Shown here one piece after another: positions 32,172-41,656 of a DNA stretch of 64,000 nt (positions are counted from its first letter, which is position 1; the number at the start of each line of letters is the position of its first letter). The stretch is from contig JAQWJZ010000010.1 of assembly GCA_029248105.1 (NCBI GenBank), positions 58,241 through 122,240 of the forward strand, given 5' to 3'. The position numbers and the translations under genes were made by a program. Under the pieces are notes generated by a model. The model saw only the letters and a program-made list of their open reading frames with translations. It was not told where the DNA came from and ran no database searches. The stretch comes from Flavobacteriales bacterium. Its GTDB lineage: Bacteria; Bacteroidota; Bacteroidia; Flavobacteriales; UBA7312.

Positions 32172-34943
32172 TCATATTACGATATTAACAATTTTCTTCG
32201 GAACAATAATAATTCGTTTGGGGTTTTTACCCTCCATATATTGTTTGGTTTTATCAAGTGCTAACACTTCTTTTTCTATTTCTTCTTTGCTCAAATCGGC
32301 ATCCAATTCAAGGGTAAAACGCATTTTACCATTAAAAGAAATGGGGTATGTGAAGGCGTCCTCTTTTAAATGCTTTTCATCATAATTAGGCCAAGTGGTA
32401 AGAGTTATTGATTCTGAGTGTCCTAATTTTTCCCAAAGCTCTTCAGCAAAATGAGGGGCGTAGGGCGCTATCAAAACGAGCAAGTCGGTTAAAATTTGTC
32501 GCTTGTTGCAGTTCAAGTCATTCAACTCATTAACAGCAATCATCAAGGTGCTCACAACCGTGTTAAAAGCATGTCTATCGATGTCTTCAGTTACCTTTTT
32601 GATAGCTTTATGCAACGCTTTTAACTCATCTTTTGTTGGCTGGTCATCAGAAAGATGAAGCTCATTACTTTCATCGTGAGCTAATCGCCAAAACTTTCTT
32701 AAAAAATTGTGAACACCATTAATTCCTTTGGTATCCCAAGGCTTAAACTGCTCTAATGGCCCTAAAAACATTTCATACATTCTAAGAGTATCTGCGCCAA
32801 ACTTTTCGACCAAATCATCGGGTGTCTGAACGTTATACTTAGACTTTGACATTTTTTCAACTTCAAAGCCACAAATGTATTTGCCTTCATCATTAAGAAT
32901 GAATTCGGCATCCTTATATTCTTCTCTCCATTGTTTGAAGGCCTCAACGTCTAAAACATCGTTTTCTACCAAATCAATATCGACATGCATACGACTGGTT
33001 TTGTAGTCTTTTCTCTTGTCAAAACTGACAAAAGTATTACTGTCTTTGATACGATATACAAAATTAGAACGACCTAAAATCATACCTTGATTTATCATTT
33101 TCTTGAAAGGTTCATCAAAAGCAATAAAGCCTCTGTCGTACAAAAACTTAGTCCAAAAACGAGAATACAATAAATGACCGACAGCATGTTCTGCACCACC
33201 AATATATAAGTCTACCTGCCCCCAATAATCGGCCTTGGACTTTGAAACAAATTCTGTATCGTTCTGAGGGTCCATATATCTTAAGAAATACCACGACGAA
33301 CCTGCCCAACCTGGCATAGTATTGCACTCCATTCTATCGCCTTCAAAAATATTCCAAGCTTCTTGTTTAGCTCTAGCTAATGGTGGGTCACCATCTTCGG
33401 TTGGCAAATATTTATCTACTTCTGGAAGCTCAACACAAGTGTTGTCGGAGATAAGTTTAGGCGTATCATTTTCGTAATAAACTGGAAAAGGTTCTCCCCA
33501 ATACCTTTGTCGGCTAAATATAGCATCTCTCAATCTATAGTTTATTTTTCCTTTGCCAATTTCTTTTTTCTCAATGGCTGATATGGCTTTGTGAATAGCC
33601 TCATTGACAGACAAACCCGAAAGAAAATCAGAATGGTCAATGATGGCTGACTTATCGTCATTAGCTCCTTGGCTAATATCTGTATCTCTAAAAATATTTT
33701 TTATTTCAATACCGAAATTATTGGCAAAATCCCAATCCCTTTGATCTCCACAAGGAACGGCCATTACGGCGCCAGTGCCATAAGATGCTAGAACATAATC
33801 GCCAATCCAAATAGGGATTTTTTCATTAGAAAAAGGGTGTGTAGCATACGCGCCTGTAAACGCACCCGTTACACTTTTCACATCCGATTGTCTATCCCTT
33901 TCAGACTTTAAAGCCGCTTGTTGGCAATAGGCTTCTATTTCTTCTTTTTGGTCGGCTGTTGTAATCGTATCTACTAGCTGATGTTCAGGAGCTAAAACCA
34001 TAAAAGTAACACCATATATAGTGTCTGGTCTAGTAGTAAATACTTCTATCTGCTTATCACTATTTTCTATAGAAAAACTTAGCGATGCTCCTTTAGACTT
34101 ACCAATCCAATTGCGTTGTATTTCCTTGATAGAGTCGTTCCAAACTACGGTTTCCAAACCTTCGAGAAGACGCACAGCATATGCCGTTATACGCATAGAC
34201 CATTGTTTCATAAGCTTTTGTTCAACAGGAAAATTTCCTCTTTCTGAACGTCCATCTTTGACCTCATCATTAGCCAAAACTGTTCCTAAGCCCTCACACC
34301 AATTTACCCAAGTTTCAGATAAAAAAGTCAGCCTATATTTTAATAAAATGGCTTGCTGTTCCTCTTCACTCCATGCCTTCCATTGTTCAGCTGTAAAGAG
34401 CGGTGTATCTTCATCGCATGGCGATTGTACCAATGTATTTCCGTTACGCTCCAGTTCATCAATCAGTTCTGATATAGGCAAAGCCTTATTGTCAATATTG
34501 CAATAATAGGAGTTGAATAATTGCTTAAAAATCCACTGTGTCCACTTATAATAGTTGGGTTCTGATGTGCGAATTTCTCTACTCCAATCAAAAGAAAAAC
34601 CAATTTTGTCAAGTTGCTCTCTGTAGCGATTAATGTTATTTTGAGTTGTAATAGCAGGATGTTGTCCGGTTTGTATAGAATACTGTTCTGCTGGCAAACC
34701 AAAAGAATCGTAGCCCATAGGATGCAGAACATTAAAGCCGTTATGGCGTTTGTATCGAGCGTATATGTCCGAAGCTATATAGCCCAAAGGGTGACCAACA
34801 TGTAGGCCTGCTCCTGAAGGATATGGAAACATATCTAACACATAAAACTTAGGCTTATCTTTATCTTCGACAACTTTATAGGTTTGCCACTCCCTCCATC
34901 GGTCTTGCCATTTTTGCTCAATGCGATTAAAATCGTAATCCAT
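32172..34943 (-). CDS. leuS: Leucyl-tRNA synthetase
   Basis: A 923-residue class I synthetase charging tRNA-Leu. YPSGAGLHVGHPLGY contains the HIGH-type motif (HVGH, 48-51). The CP1 editing insertion shows VFTTRPDTIYGVTFMVLAPEH with the threonine-rich region, and YGTGAVMAVPCGDQRDWDF. MINQGMILG precedes the KMSKS loop (EKMSKSKYNV), then the anticodon-binding helical domain and a C-terminal domain. A long insertion around residues 130-200 is as usual for Bacteroidota LeuS. It diverges from ftsX, with a clear promoter at 34963-34970 on the minus strand. Confidence 0.97.
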   Translation of the reverse strand: MDYDFNRIEQKWQDRWREWQTYKVVEDKDKPKFYVLDMFPYPSGAGLHVGHPLGYIASDIYARYKRHNGFNVLHPMGYDSFGLPAEQYSIQTGQHPAITTQNNINRYREQLDKIGFSFDWSREIRTSEPNYYKWTQWIFKQLFNSYYCNIDNKALPISELIDELERNGNTLVQSPCDEDTPLFTAEQWKAWSEEEQQAILLKYRLTFLSETWVNWCEGLGTVLANDEVKDGRSERGNFPVEQKLMKQWSMRITAYAVRLLEGLETVVWNDSIKEIQRNWIGKSKGASLSFSIENSDKQIEVFTTRPDTIYGVTFMVLAPEHQLVDTITTADQKEEIEAYCQQAALKSERDRQSDVKSVTGAFTGAYATHPFSNEKIPIWIGDYVLASYGTGAVMAVPCGDQRDWDFANNFGIEIKNIFRDTDISQGANDDKSAIIDHSDFLSGLSVNEAIHKAISAIEKKEIGKGKINYRLRDAIFSRQRYWGEPFPVYYENDTPKLISDNTCVELPEVDKYLPTEDGDPPLARAKQEAWNIFEGDRMECNTMPGWAGSSWYFLRYMDPQNDTEFVSKSKADYWGQVDLYIGGAEHAVGHLLYSRFWTKFLYDRGFIAFDEPFKKMINQGMILGRSNFVYRIKDSNTFVSFDKRKDYKTSRMHVDIDLVENDVLDVEAFKQWREEYKDAEFILNDEGKYICGFEVEKMSKSKYNVQTPDDLVEKFGADTLRMYEMFLGPLEQFKPWDTKGINGVHNFLRKFWRLAHDESNELHLSDDQPTKDELKALHKAIKKVTEDIDRHAFNTVVSTLMIAVNELNDLNCNKRQILTDLLVLIAPYAPHFAEELWEKLGHSESITLTTWPNYDEKHLKEDAFTYPISFNGKMRFTLELDADLSKEEIEKEVLALDKTKQYMEGKNPKRIIIVPKKIVNIVI

Positions 34944-34962
34944 TCTTAAAATATTTTGATAG

Positions 34963-34970
34963 CAAAGTTA
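34963..34970 (-). promoter_or_regulatory. Promoter of leuS
   Basis: The minus strand reads TAACTTTG (TAnnTTTG), 19 nt before the ATG at 34943. Confidence 0.6.
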
Positions 34971-35002
34971 AGCAATCGTCACAACTAAGCACTAAAAATT
35001 AT

Positions 35003-35010
35003 TACCTTAG
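35003..35010 (+). promoter_or_regulatory. Weak promoter-like element before ftsX
   Basis: TACCTTAG is a one-mismatch relative of TAnnTTTG, 8 nt before the ATG at 35019. It shares the TTAG ending with the element at 4086-4093. Confidence 0.4.
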
Positions 35011-35018
35011 CAAACGTA

Positions 35019-35897
35019 ATGAAACAAGCTCAAGAAAGACATATAAAACGTAAGCTTAGAACTTCTTCTTTGTCTACAATGCTAAGTATATCTTTAGTTT
35101 TGCTAATGTTAGGTAGTATGGGGTTTATATACCTCAACACACATCGCTTAACGAATTACATTAAAGAAAATGTAGGCTTCACACTTATACTTCAAGAAAA
35201 TATCAAAAAAGTCGATCGTCTTCAGCTTCAAAAAAGCTTAGATGCTTCACCACAAGTAAAAAGCACTGAATTTGTCAGTAAAGAAGATGCTGCCAAAATT
35301 TTAGAAAGCGATTTAGGTGAGGATTTTATTAGCTTTCTTGGTTTTAACCCATTGTCTGCTTCAATTGACGTATATATGAATGCCGAATATGCCAACGAAA
35401 AAAATATTGACGTATTGGAATCCGATTTGCAAAAAACCCCAATAATCAAAGAGATCATAATACAAAAAGACCTGATAGCAGCCATAAATTCCAATGTTAG
35501 TAAACTAAGTATGATTTTAATTTCATTCTGCTCATTACTATTAATTGTCGCTATCGCTTTAATAAATAACACCATACGGCTTACGGTTTACTCACAACGC
35601 TTTACTATTCAGTCTATGAAACTAGTAGGCGCCACCAACGCTTTTATAAGAAAACCATTTTTGAGAAATGGGGTTCTCCAAGGTGTTTTTTCTGCTCTAA
35701 TAGGGATAGTATTTTTAATAATAGCCTTATTTAGTTTACACAAAGAAATGCCTGAACTATTATTACTTGAAGATATGCCAACAATTGGAATTATCTTTAT
35801 TAGCATACTTATTTTTGGAGTGCTAATAAGTACTTTAGTCACTAATTTTTCTGTTGGCAAATACCTTAAAATGAACGAAAACGATTTATATCATTAA
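35019..35897 (+). CDS. ftsX: Cell-division protein FtsX
   Basis: A 292-residue permease-like protein with four TMs: about 20-42 (MLSISLVLLMLGSMGFIYL), then 170-190 (MILISFCSLLLIVAIALI), 220-245 (LQGVFSALIGIVFLIIALF) and 262-282 (IGIIFISILIFGVLISTLV). The extracellular FtsX domain lies between the first two (VGFTLILQENI, FVSKEDAAKIL). IQSMKLVGATNAFIRKPF is the coupling region to the ATPase FtsE, which is not adjacent. FtsEX couples division to peptidoglycan hydrolase activation. It is followed by DUF3098, uppP and truB, the usual Bacteroidota order. Confidence 0.93.
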   Translation: MKQAQERHIKRKLRTSSLSTMLSISLVLLMLGSMGFIYLNTHRLTNYIKENVGFTLILQENIKKVDRLQLQKSLDASPQVKSTEFVSKEDAAKILESDLGEDFISFLGFNPLSASIDVYMNAEYANEKNIDVLESDLQKTPIIKEIIIQKDLIAAINSNVSKLSMILISFCSLLLIVAIALINNTIRLTVYSQRFTIQSMKLVGATNAFIRKPFLRNGVLQGVFSALIGIVFLIIALFSLHKEMPELLLLEDMPTIGIIFISILIFGVLISTLVTNFSVGKYLKMNENDLYH

Positions 35898-35901
35898 AAC
35901 T

Positions 35902-36123
35902 ATGGAATTCAATTTTGGAAAAAGAAATTATCAACTCATGATATTAGGGGTTTTACTCATCGTAACTGGTTATATATTGATGAGTGGAGGAAAATCAGAA
36001 GACCCTAATGTATTTAGCGACGCTATCTTTAGCTTTAGAAGAATGACTCTGTCAGTCATCTTTTTAATCGTTGGATTGGTAATTGAAGTATTCGCTATTT
36101 TACATAAAGCAAAAGATGAGTAG
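35902..36123 (+). CDS. DUF3098 family small membrane protein
   Basis: A 73-residue protein with two TMs (QLMILGVLLIVTGYILMSGG and LSVIFLIVGLVIEVFAIL) separated by a loop PNVFSDAIFSFRR that marks DUF3098. Function unknown. It lies 4 nt after ftsX and overlaps uppP by 8 nt; this conserved placement suggests an envelope or division role, which is inference. Confidence 0.88.
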   Translation: MEFNFGKRNYQLMILGVLLIVTGYILMSGGKSEDPNVFSDAIFSFRRMTLSVIFLIVGLVIEVFAILHKAKDE

Positions 36124-36919
36124 TATTCTTGCAGCTATCCTTTTGGGAATTATACAAGGGCTTACCGAATTCTTACCCGTTAGTAGTAGCGGACATCTTG
36201 AAATTACAACCTTTATTTTGGAGCGTTTTGGTAGTCAAGGCTTACCAGAAGAAAATATTTTAATGACCGTTGTGTTACACGCTGCAACAGCACTAAGTAC
36301 CCTCTTTATCTTTAGAGATGAAGTGGCTCAAATTTTCAAAGGATTATTACAATTTAAATGGAACGAGGAGTTTCGGTTTTCTTTAAAAATCGTCATCTCA
36401 ATGATTCCTGCTGCATTAGTTGGTGTACTTTTTGAAGAACAGATAGATGCGCTTTTCGGTGGTAGAATATTACTCGTCGGCAGTATGCTAATCATTACAG
36501 GGCTTTTATTATTTATTGCGGATAAAGCTAAAAACACCACTAAATCGGTGAATTTTAGTCAGTCATTGATTATCGGTATTGCTCAAGCTATTGCAATACT
36601 GCCAGGAATTTCAAGGTCTGGAGCTACTATTTCTACTTCTGTATTATTAGGCATAGACCGAGAAAAAGCAGCACGATTTTCTTTTCTTATGGTAGTACCC
36701 TTAATATTTGGCAAAATGGCAAAAGATATTTTAAGTGGCGAAATAGCTACTGAAAGTGCTTCTTTTATTCCATTAATAGTCGGTTTTATTGCTGCTTTCC
36801 TAACTGGATTAATTGCATGTAAGTGGATGATTTCTCTTGTAAAGAAAAGTCAACTCAAGTATTTTTCTTACTACTGTTTTTCAATAGGGCTTATCGCTAT
36901 ACTTTTTACTTCCCTGTAA
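36116..36919 (+). CDS. uppP: Undecaprenyl-diphosphatase (bacitracin resistance type)
   Basis: A 267-residue integral membrane phosphatase that recycles undecaprenyl diphosphate to the monophosphate carrier for peptidoglycan and O-antigen synthesis. GIIQGLTEFLPVSSSGHLEI carries the conserved glutamate and serine/histidine motif, and LPGISRSGATIS the second motif with the essential Arg. About eight TMs. The start at 36116 (MSSILAAILL) fits the family; a frame running back to 36083 is antisense to nothing but overlaps DUF3098 by 41 nt and is less likely. Followed after 1 nt by truB. Confidence 0.95.
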   Translation: MSSILAAILLGIIQGLTEFLPVSSSGHLEITTFILERFGSQGLPEENILMTVVLHAATALSTLFIFRDEVAQIFKGLLQFKWNEEFRFSLKIVISMIPAALVGVLFEEQIDALFGGRILLVGSMLIITGLLLFIADKAKNTTKSVNFSQSLIIGIAQAIAILPGISRSGATISTSVLLGIDREKAARFSFLMVVPLIFGKMAKDILSGEIATESASFIPLIVGFIAAFLTGLIACKWMISLVKKSQLKYFSYYCFSIGLIAILFTSL

Positions 36920-36920
36920 A

Positions 36921-37628
36921 ATGATTGATTACATAGAGGGGAAAGTACTACTGATTAATAAGCCGCTTCGATGGACCTCTTTTGATGTAGTCAAAAAAAT
37001 ACGCAACACTTTGCGCACAGCTCTTAATATCAAAAAAATTAAGGTCGGACATGCAGGAACACTAGATCCATTAGCCGATGGTTTACTCATAGTATGCACT
37101 GGAAAATTCACCAAACGCATCAATGAGTTTCAAGGTCAAGAAAAAGAATATGTAGGTGAATTTACTCTAGGTGCTACTACTCCGTCTTATGACTTAGAAA
37201 CAGAAATTGATCAAACGTTTGAATACAACCACATTAGCGAAGAAATGCTGAAGTCAGCAGCGAAATCACTAACAGGTGACATTATGCAAACACCCCCTAT
37301 TTATTCGGCTATTAAACAAGATGGCAAACGGCTATATGAACACGCCAGAAAGGGTGAGGAGGTAAAGATTAAAGAACGAATGGTTCATGTTTCAGTATTT
37401 GAAATAGAAAAGGTAGAGATGCCAAAGGTCAATGTGAGAATTGTCTGTAGTAAAGGTACATATATACGCTCGCTAGCACAGTCATTTGGAAAAAAACTGA
37501 ATAGTGGAGCGCACCTAAGTCAGTTAAGACGAACTAGAATTGGCATGTTGGAACTCAGTCAAGCAATTGAAATTCAAGAGTTTATAGACTCTTTTTCTGA
37601 CACAAATAATCGATTATCTGAACATTAA
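36921..37628 (+). CDS. truB: tRNA pseudouridine-55 synthase
   Basis: A 235-residue enzyme making pseudouridine 55 in the T loop of tRNAs. GKVLLINKPLRWTSFDVV and VGHAGTLDPLADGLLIVCTG are the TruB signature, with the catalytic Asp in GTLDP. EYVGEFTLGATTPSYD, QTPPIYSAIKQDGKRLYEHAR and CSKGTYIRSLAQ complete the core. It has no C-terminal PUA domain, so it is a short form, common in Bacteroidota. It begins 1 nt after uppP. Confidence 0.95.
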   Translation: MIDYIEGKVLLINKPLRWTSFDVVKKIRNTLRTALNIKKIKVGHAGTLDPLADGLLIVCTGKFTKRINEFQGQEKEYVGEFTLGATTPSYDLETEIDQTFEYNHISEEMLKSAAKSLTGDIMQTPPIYSAIKQDGKRLYEHARKGEEVKIKERMVHVSVFEIEKVEMPKVNVRIVCSKGTYIRSLAQSFGKKLNSGAHLSQLRRTRIGMLELSQAIEIQEFIDSFSDTNNRLSEH

Positions 37629-37633
37629 TTTAG

Positions 37634-37641
37634 TATATTTG
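37634..37641 (+). promoter_or_regulatory. Promoter of queA-ispD
   Basis: TATATTTG (TAnnTTTG), 31 nt before the ATG at 37673 and 5 nt after the truB stop. Confidence 0.6.
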
Positions 37642-37672
37642 CGCACTTTTTTACTAAGAATATAAGAACATC

Positions 37673-38731
37673 ATGATAAAAAGAAAGCTCTCACAATTTA
37701 ATTTTGAATTACCAGAAGAACTTTTAGCAGAAAGACCTGCTTACAACCGAGATGAGTCTCGACTAATGGTAGTCGACAGAAAAACGGGTAACATTGAACA
37801 CCGATTATTCAAAGACTTAGTTGACTATTTCGATGAAGGTGATGTTATGATTTTCAACGATACTAAAGTTTTTCCAGCTCGAATGTATGGAAACAAAGAA
37901 AAGACTGGTGCTAGAATTGAAGTCTTTTTATTAAGAGAATTAAATAAAGAAAACCTATTGTGGGATGTATTGGTAGATCCTGCTCGTAAAATAAGAATAG
38001 GTAATAAATTATACTTTGGAAATGACGATAGCCTAGTGGCTGAAGTAATAGACAACACCACTTCTAGAGGTAGAACCCTTCGTTTTCTTTATGATGGTAG
38101 TTATGAGGAGTTTAGAGAAAAACTAAATGAACTTGGCGAAACACCATTACCAAAATATATCAAAAGAGAGCCTGACGCTGAAGACGAAGAACGTTATCAA
38201 ACGATTTACGCTAAAACTGAAGGTGCTGTAGCAGCTCCTACGGCTGGTTTGCACTTTAGTCGTGAGCTTATGAAAAGGTTAGAAATTAAAGGTTTAGAAT
38301 TCGCTAACCTTACCCTTCATATTGGTCTAGGAACATTTAGAGCTGTTGAAGTAGAAGACTTGAGTAAACACAAAATGGACTCTGAAGAGGTTATCATTAG
38401 TGAAGAAACATCTGATATTATCAATACTGGAATTAAAGAAAAAAGAAGAATCTGTGCTGTTGGCACAACGTCAATGAGAGCTATTGAAACTTCGGTAACT
38501 ACTCAAGGGCTAATGACTCCATTCACTGGCTGGACTAATAAATTCATTTACCCTCCTTATGATTTCAGTATTGCTAATTGTATGATCACCAATTTACATA
38601 CTCCAAAATCTACACTATTGATGATGGTAAGTGCTTTTGGTGGCCACGACCTAATAATGAACGCATACGAAGAAGCTATTAAGGAGAAATACAATTTCTT
38701 CACTTATGGTGATGCTATGCTGATACTATAA
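37673..38731 (+). CDS. queA: S-adenosylmethionine:tRNA ribosyltransferase-isomerase
   Basis: A 352-residue enzyme of queuosine synthesis that transfers and rearranges the ribosyl part of SAM onto preQ1-tRNA, giving epoxyqueuosine. Seen: [83 protein letters not shown], and [13 protein letters not shown] with [18 protein letters not shown]. All are standard QueA blocks and the length is normal. It is followed by ispD after 2 nt, so the two probably share a promoter. Confidence 0.96.
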   Translation: MIKRKLSQFNFELPEELLAERPAYNRDESRLMVVDRKTGNIEHRLFKDLVDYFDEGDVMIFNDTKVFPARMYGNKEKTGARIEVFLLRELNKENLLWDVLVDPARKIRIGNKLYFGNDDSLVAEVIDNTTSRGRTLRFLYDGSYEEFREKLNELGETPLPKYIKREPDAEDEERYQTIYAKTEGAVAAPTAGLHFSRELMKRLEIKGLEFANLTLHIGLGTFRAVEVEDLSKHKMDSEEVIISEETSDIINTGIKEKRRICAVGTTSMRAIETSVTTQGLMTPFTGWTNKFIYPPYDFSIANCMITNLHTPKSTLLMMVSAFGGHDLIMNAYEEAIKEKYNFFTYGDAMLIL

Positions 38732-38733
38732 AA

Positions 38734-39399
38734 GTGAAACAATATATAATCATAGTTGCTGGGGGTAGCGGAAGCCGAATGGGTTCTACTATCCCTAAGC
38801 AGTTTTTAGACCTTAACTCTAAACCCATTTTGATGCATACCATTAATAAAATGCACCAGAGTTTGGAAGGTTCTGAAATCATATTAGCATTACCGAAGTC
38901 GGAGTTTGGTACTTGGAAAAGTCTATGTCAACAACACCAATTTGATATTAGCCATCAGCTAGTAGAAGGGGGTAACACGCGCTTTGAATCGGTAAAAAAC
39001 GCTTTGCAAAAAATAAGTGAGAAATCGGTTATTGCCGTTCATGATGGTGTTCGACCGCTTGTTAAAGAAAGTGTTGTTAAGCAATGTATGCAAACCGCAA
39101 AAGATAAAGGAGCTACTATACCCGTTTTAGAAATTGAAGAAAGTTTAAGGCAAAAAACTGATCATGGTAGCACTGTTGTAAATAGAGACGATTACCTCAT
39201 CGTTCAAACACCACAATGTTTTACTAGCGAAATATTACTTGAAGCCTATCAACAAAAATATACCCCTTCATTTACAGATGATGCATCTGTCGTTGAGGCT
39301 ATGGGTATAGAAGTGCAGCTCATACAAGGCAATAAAGAAAATATCAAAATCACGACTCAAGAAGACTTAAAAATAGCAGAGATATATACCTCTCTCTAG
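38734..39399 (+). CDS. ispD: 2-C-methyl-D-erythritol 4-phosphate cytidylyltransferase
   Basis: A 221-residue enzyme of the MEP pathway that joins CTP and MEP. IIIVAGGSGSRMGSTIPKQFL is the CTP-binding loop, and VIAVHDGVRPLVKESVV carries the family HDGxRP motif with the Mg-binding Asp. QTPQCFTSEILLEAY and TDDASVVEAMG are also typical. It starts with GTG at 38734, 2 nt after queA, and no nearby ATG fits. It ends 11 nt before the convergent amidohydrolase gene, without a visible terminator. Confidence 0.93.
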   Translation: MKQYIIIVAGGSGSRMGSTIPKQFLDLNSKPILMHTINKMHQSLEGSEIILALPKSEFGTWKSLCQQHQFDISHQLVEGGNTRFESVKNALQKISEKSVIAVHDGVRPLVKESVVKQCMQTAKDKGATIPVLEIEESLRQKTDHGSTVVNRDDYLIVQTPQCFTSEILLEAYQQKYTPSFTDDASVVEAMGIEVQLIQGNKENIKITTQEDLKIAEIYTSL

Positions 39400-39410
39400 T
39401 GTATATTCTG

Positions 39411-40544
39411 TCAAAATAATTTAACCACTTGACTGTCTTGTGTAAGCTTTCCGTTCACTATATGGTTAATGTGGTTTATGCCTGGAGTTTTCCCCTTCTG
39501 AAAAGTGCCAAGTGCAGCAAGGTCAAGAAATTCAGCACCATTTTTACAAGCCCACTCAATCAACAATTCTAAAGGAACAAAAGGTTGAATTGTTTTCATT
39601 TCTTCCAAAATACAAAGCGTATCGTTTGAGGCTAAACTATCTGTGCCAATTGTCATCTTTGCTTTAGAGTCTATGAACTGCTGATAGTTAGGCAATTGAT
39701 TTTCTATGTACAAATTAGCTTTGGGACAAGTACACCAAAACAAATTATTATAGTTGGATAATGCCTCATGTAAATCTTGTTTAGATGTAAACGTATTATG
39801 CACCAACAAAGTAGGAGCATGTGGCAATAGTGGAAGTGTGCTTTGAAGAGCGGTTTTGCCTGTATATTTGAAAAATTCTTTAGCAATAAGCTGTAACAGT
39901 AAATCGCCTGTTCCGTTTAAAAACATCTCATCCTCAGTATTGGTTTCTTGACTGTGTATGCTGATTTTTTCGCCTTTATTATGTTTTTTTATCTTTTCTA
40001 AAAGTGGTAGAGAAACGGAGTAATTGGCATGAGGAGTTAAAGAGTTTGGAGTATTACATTGTTTACTCAGTTGAAGTCCCCTTTCAAAGACCTCATCGGC
40101 TCTACTAGGATTTGAAGCAAATAATTCTATGAACGAATAGTAAAACATCAAACTTCTTTCTTTGACTTGAAAAGTATCGGCTGTATTGCATATATCAGCA
40201 ACAGCAACAATACCACGTTCATACATTTGTTTATCGGCTATTTTCATAGCTTGTAATTTCACTTGTCTATCTGCCTTTCTTATTTGACCTATAGAATTGA
40301 TAAAATGAGGTAATCCTGTTTTTTGGGCCAACTCACCTCGCAAATGCGACAACTCTAAATGGCAGTGCGTATTGATAAAGCCGGGGCAAATCGCTCCTTT
40401 ATAATATTCTAATTTATGGGACTCTATTTGACGTTTGTCATCTAGTATATCCATTATTTTACCCTCATCATTTATGACAAGGACGCCATCTGAAATAGGG
40501 CTTGAATAAGCCGTCAAAATGATATCTGAAGTTAAGTAGCGCAT
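39411..40544 (-). CDS. Amidohydrolase family protein (deaminase-like)
   Basis: A 377-residue metal-dependent hydrolase with the chlorohydrolase/cytosine deaminase-like fold. CPGFINTHCHLELSHLRGEL holds the first HxH metal motif and SLTPHANYSVS a further His ligand. KISIHSQETNTEDEMF carries a His and catalytic Glu, and MTIGTDSLASNDTLCILEEM the final metal Asp. Relatives deaminate S-adenosylhomocysteine/methylthioadenosine or purine bases; the substrate here cannot be chosen. Its ATG (40544-40542) lies inside a perfect palindrome shared with divergent rlmN. Confidence 0.82.
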   Translation of the reverse strand: MRYLTSDIILTAYSSPISDGVLVINDEGKIMDILDDKRQIESHKLEYYKGAICPGFINTHCHLELSHLRGELAQKTGLPHFINSIGQIRKADRQVKLQAMKIADKQMYERGIVAVADICNTADTFQVKERSLMFYYSFIELFASNPSRADEVFERGLQLSKQCNTPNSLTPHANYSVSLPLLEKIKKHNKGEKISIHSQETNTEDEMFLNGTGDLLLQLIAKEFFKYTGKTALQSTLPLLPHAPTLLVHNTFTSKQDLHEALSNYNNLFWCTCPKANLYIENQLPNYQQFIDSKAKMTIGTDSLASNDTLCILEEMKTIQPFVPLELLIEWACKNGAEFLDLAALGTFQKGKTPGINHINHIVNGKLTQDSQVVKLF

Positions 40545-40580
40545 AGAGCGTACAAAGATAGTATCTTTGTACGCTCTATG
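40542..40580. promoter_or_regulatory. Perfect 39-bp palindromic divergent promoter with both start codons
   Basis: Left arm 40542-40560 and right arm 40562-40580 are exact reverse complements (19 of 19) around a single G at 40561. Each arm holds TATCTTTG (minus strand 40560-40553, plus strand 40562-40569), then a 9-nt stretch containing GTACGCTCT-type sequence, and ends with the start codon of its gene: amidohydrolase (minus) and rlmN (plus). The two promoters are back to back and identical to the start codon. The arms do not extend further (40541 G against 40581 T). Confidence 0.9.
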
Positions 40581-41627
40581 TCTTTAGATAAAAAAAATAT
40601 TCGCGCACTGACCTTAATTGAACTTAAGGACTTTTTCGAACAAAATAATAAGCCTACTTTCAGAGCAAAACAGGTTTATGAATGGCTATGGAAAAAATCT
40701 GTTTCTTCATTTGAAGAAATGCGTAATGTTTCCAAAGAGACCATACAATTATTAGATAACCATTTTGTAATTCAACATGCAAAGATTACAGAATCTCAAA
40801 AAAGTGAGGATCGTACTATAAAATCTGCTTTTGGCTTATACGACAATAACAATGTTGAGGGAGTGCTAATCCCAACAAAAAGTAGGATGACCGCTTGTAT
40901 CTCCTCGCAGGTAGGTTGTAGTTTAACATGTAAATTTTGCGCTACTGGAAAATTAGATCGATTGAGGAATTTAAATGCCGATGAAATTTACGACCAAGTT
41001 TTTATGTTAAACCAACAGGCTCTCAACAACTATAACCAAAGGTTAAGTAACATCGTTTACATGGGTATGGGAGAGCCCCTATTGAATTATAGGAATGTTT
41101 TAGAATCTATTGAAAAAATCACCTCCACAGATGGGCTTGCAATGTCGCCAAAGCGAATTACCGTTTCAACGGCTGGAATAGCAAAACTGATTAAAAAGCT
41201 AGGTGATGATGAGGTAAAATTCAACCTCGCACTATCTTTGCACGCTGCCAACGATGAAAAGCGAGATTATATTATGCCCATCAATGAACAAAACTCACTA
41301 GATGCCCTTAAAGAAGCCATCATTTATTTTTACCAAAAAACAGAAACACGAGTCACTTACGAATACATCATTTTCAAAAACTTTAATGATGAGCTTAGTG
41401 ACGCCCAAGAGCTTGCCGAATTTGCCAAAATAACTCCATGTAAAATTAATATCATAGAATATAACCCCATAGACGATGGCGAATTTCAACAAGCTAAAAG
41501 AGAAAAGGTAGATGCTTTTGTAAATTATCTAGAGAGTAAAAATCTCATTGTAAATGTGAGAAGAAGTCGAGGCAAAGACATAGATGCAGCATGCGGTCAA
41601 TTGGCTAATAAACTCGTAAAATCCTAG
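40578..41627 (+). CDS. rlmN: Dual-specificity 23S rRNA/tRNA adenine C2 methyltransferase
   Basis: A 349-residue radical SAM enzyme that methylates A2503 of 23S rRNA and A37 of some tRNAs. QVGCSLTCKFCATG carries the cluster ligands Cys114, Cys118 and Cys121. YMGMGEPLLNY is the GEP motif, ITVSTAGIAKLI and LALSLHAANDEKRD the SAM-binding region, and SRGKDIDAACGQLA the C-terminal methyl-carrying Cys. The N-terminal helical RNA-binding part is FRAKQVYEWLWKK. The length is normal. Its start codon lies in the palindrome with the amidohydrolase gene. Confidence 0.96.
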   Translation: MSLDKKNIRALTLIELKDFFEQNNKPTFRAKQVYEWLWKKSVSSFEEMRNVSKETIQLLDNHFVIQHAKITESQKSEDRTIKSAFGLYDNNNVEGVLIPTKSRMTACISSQVGCSLTCKFCATGKLDRLRNLNADEIYDQVFMLNQQALNNYNQRLSNIVYMGMGEPLLNYRNVLESIEKITSTDGLAMSPKRITVSTAGIAKLIKKLGDDEVKFNLALSLHAANDEKRDYIMPINEQNSLDALKEAIIYFYQKTETRVTYEYIIFKNFNDELSDAQELAEFAKITPCKINIIEYNPIDDGEFQQAKREKVDAFVNYLESKNLIVNVRRSRGKDIDAACGQLANKLVKS

Positions 41628-41635
41628 TATCTTTG
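41628..41635 (+). promoter_or_regulatory. Promoter of the prenyl synthase-dnaG operon
   Basis: TATCTTTG (TAnnTTTG) begins immediately after the rlmN stop codon and ends 21 nt before the ATG at 41657. The following TAC is also shared with the rlmN promoter. Confidence 0.6.
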
Positions 41636-41656
41636 TACCTCCTCTAAAAACAGTAA

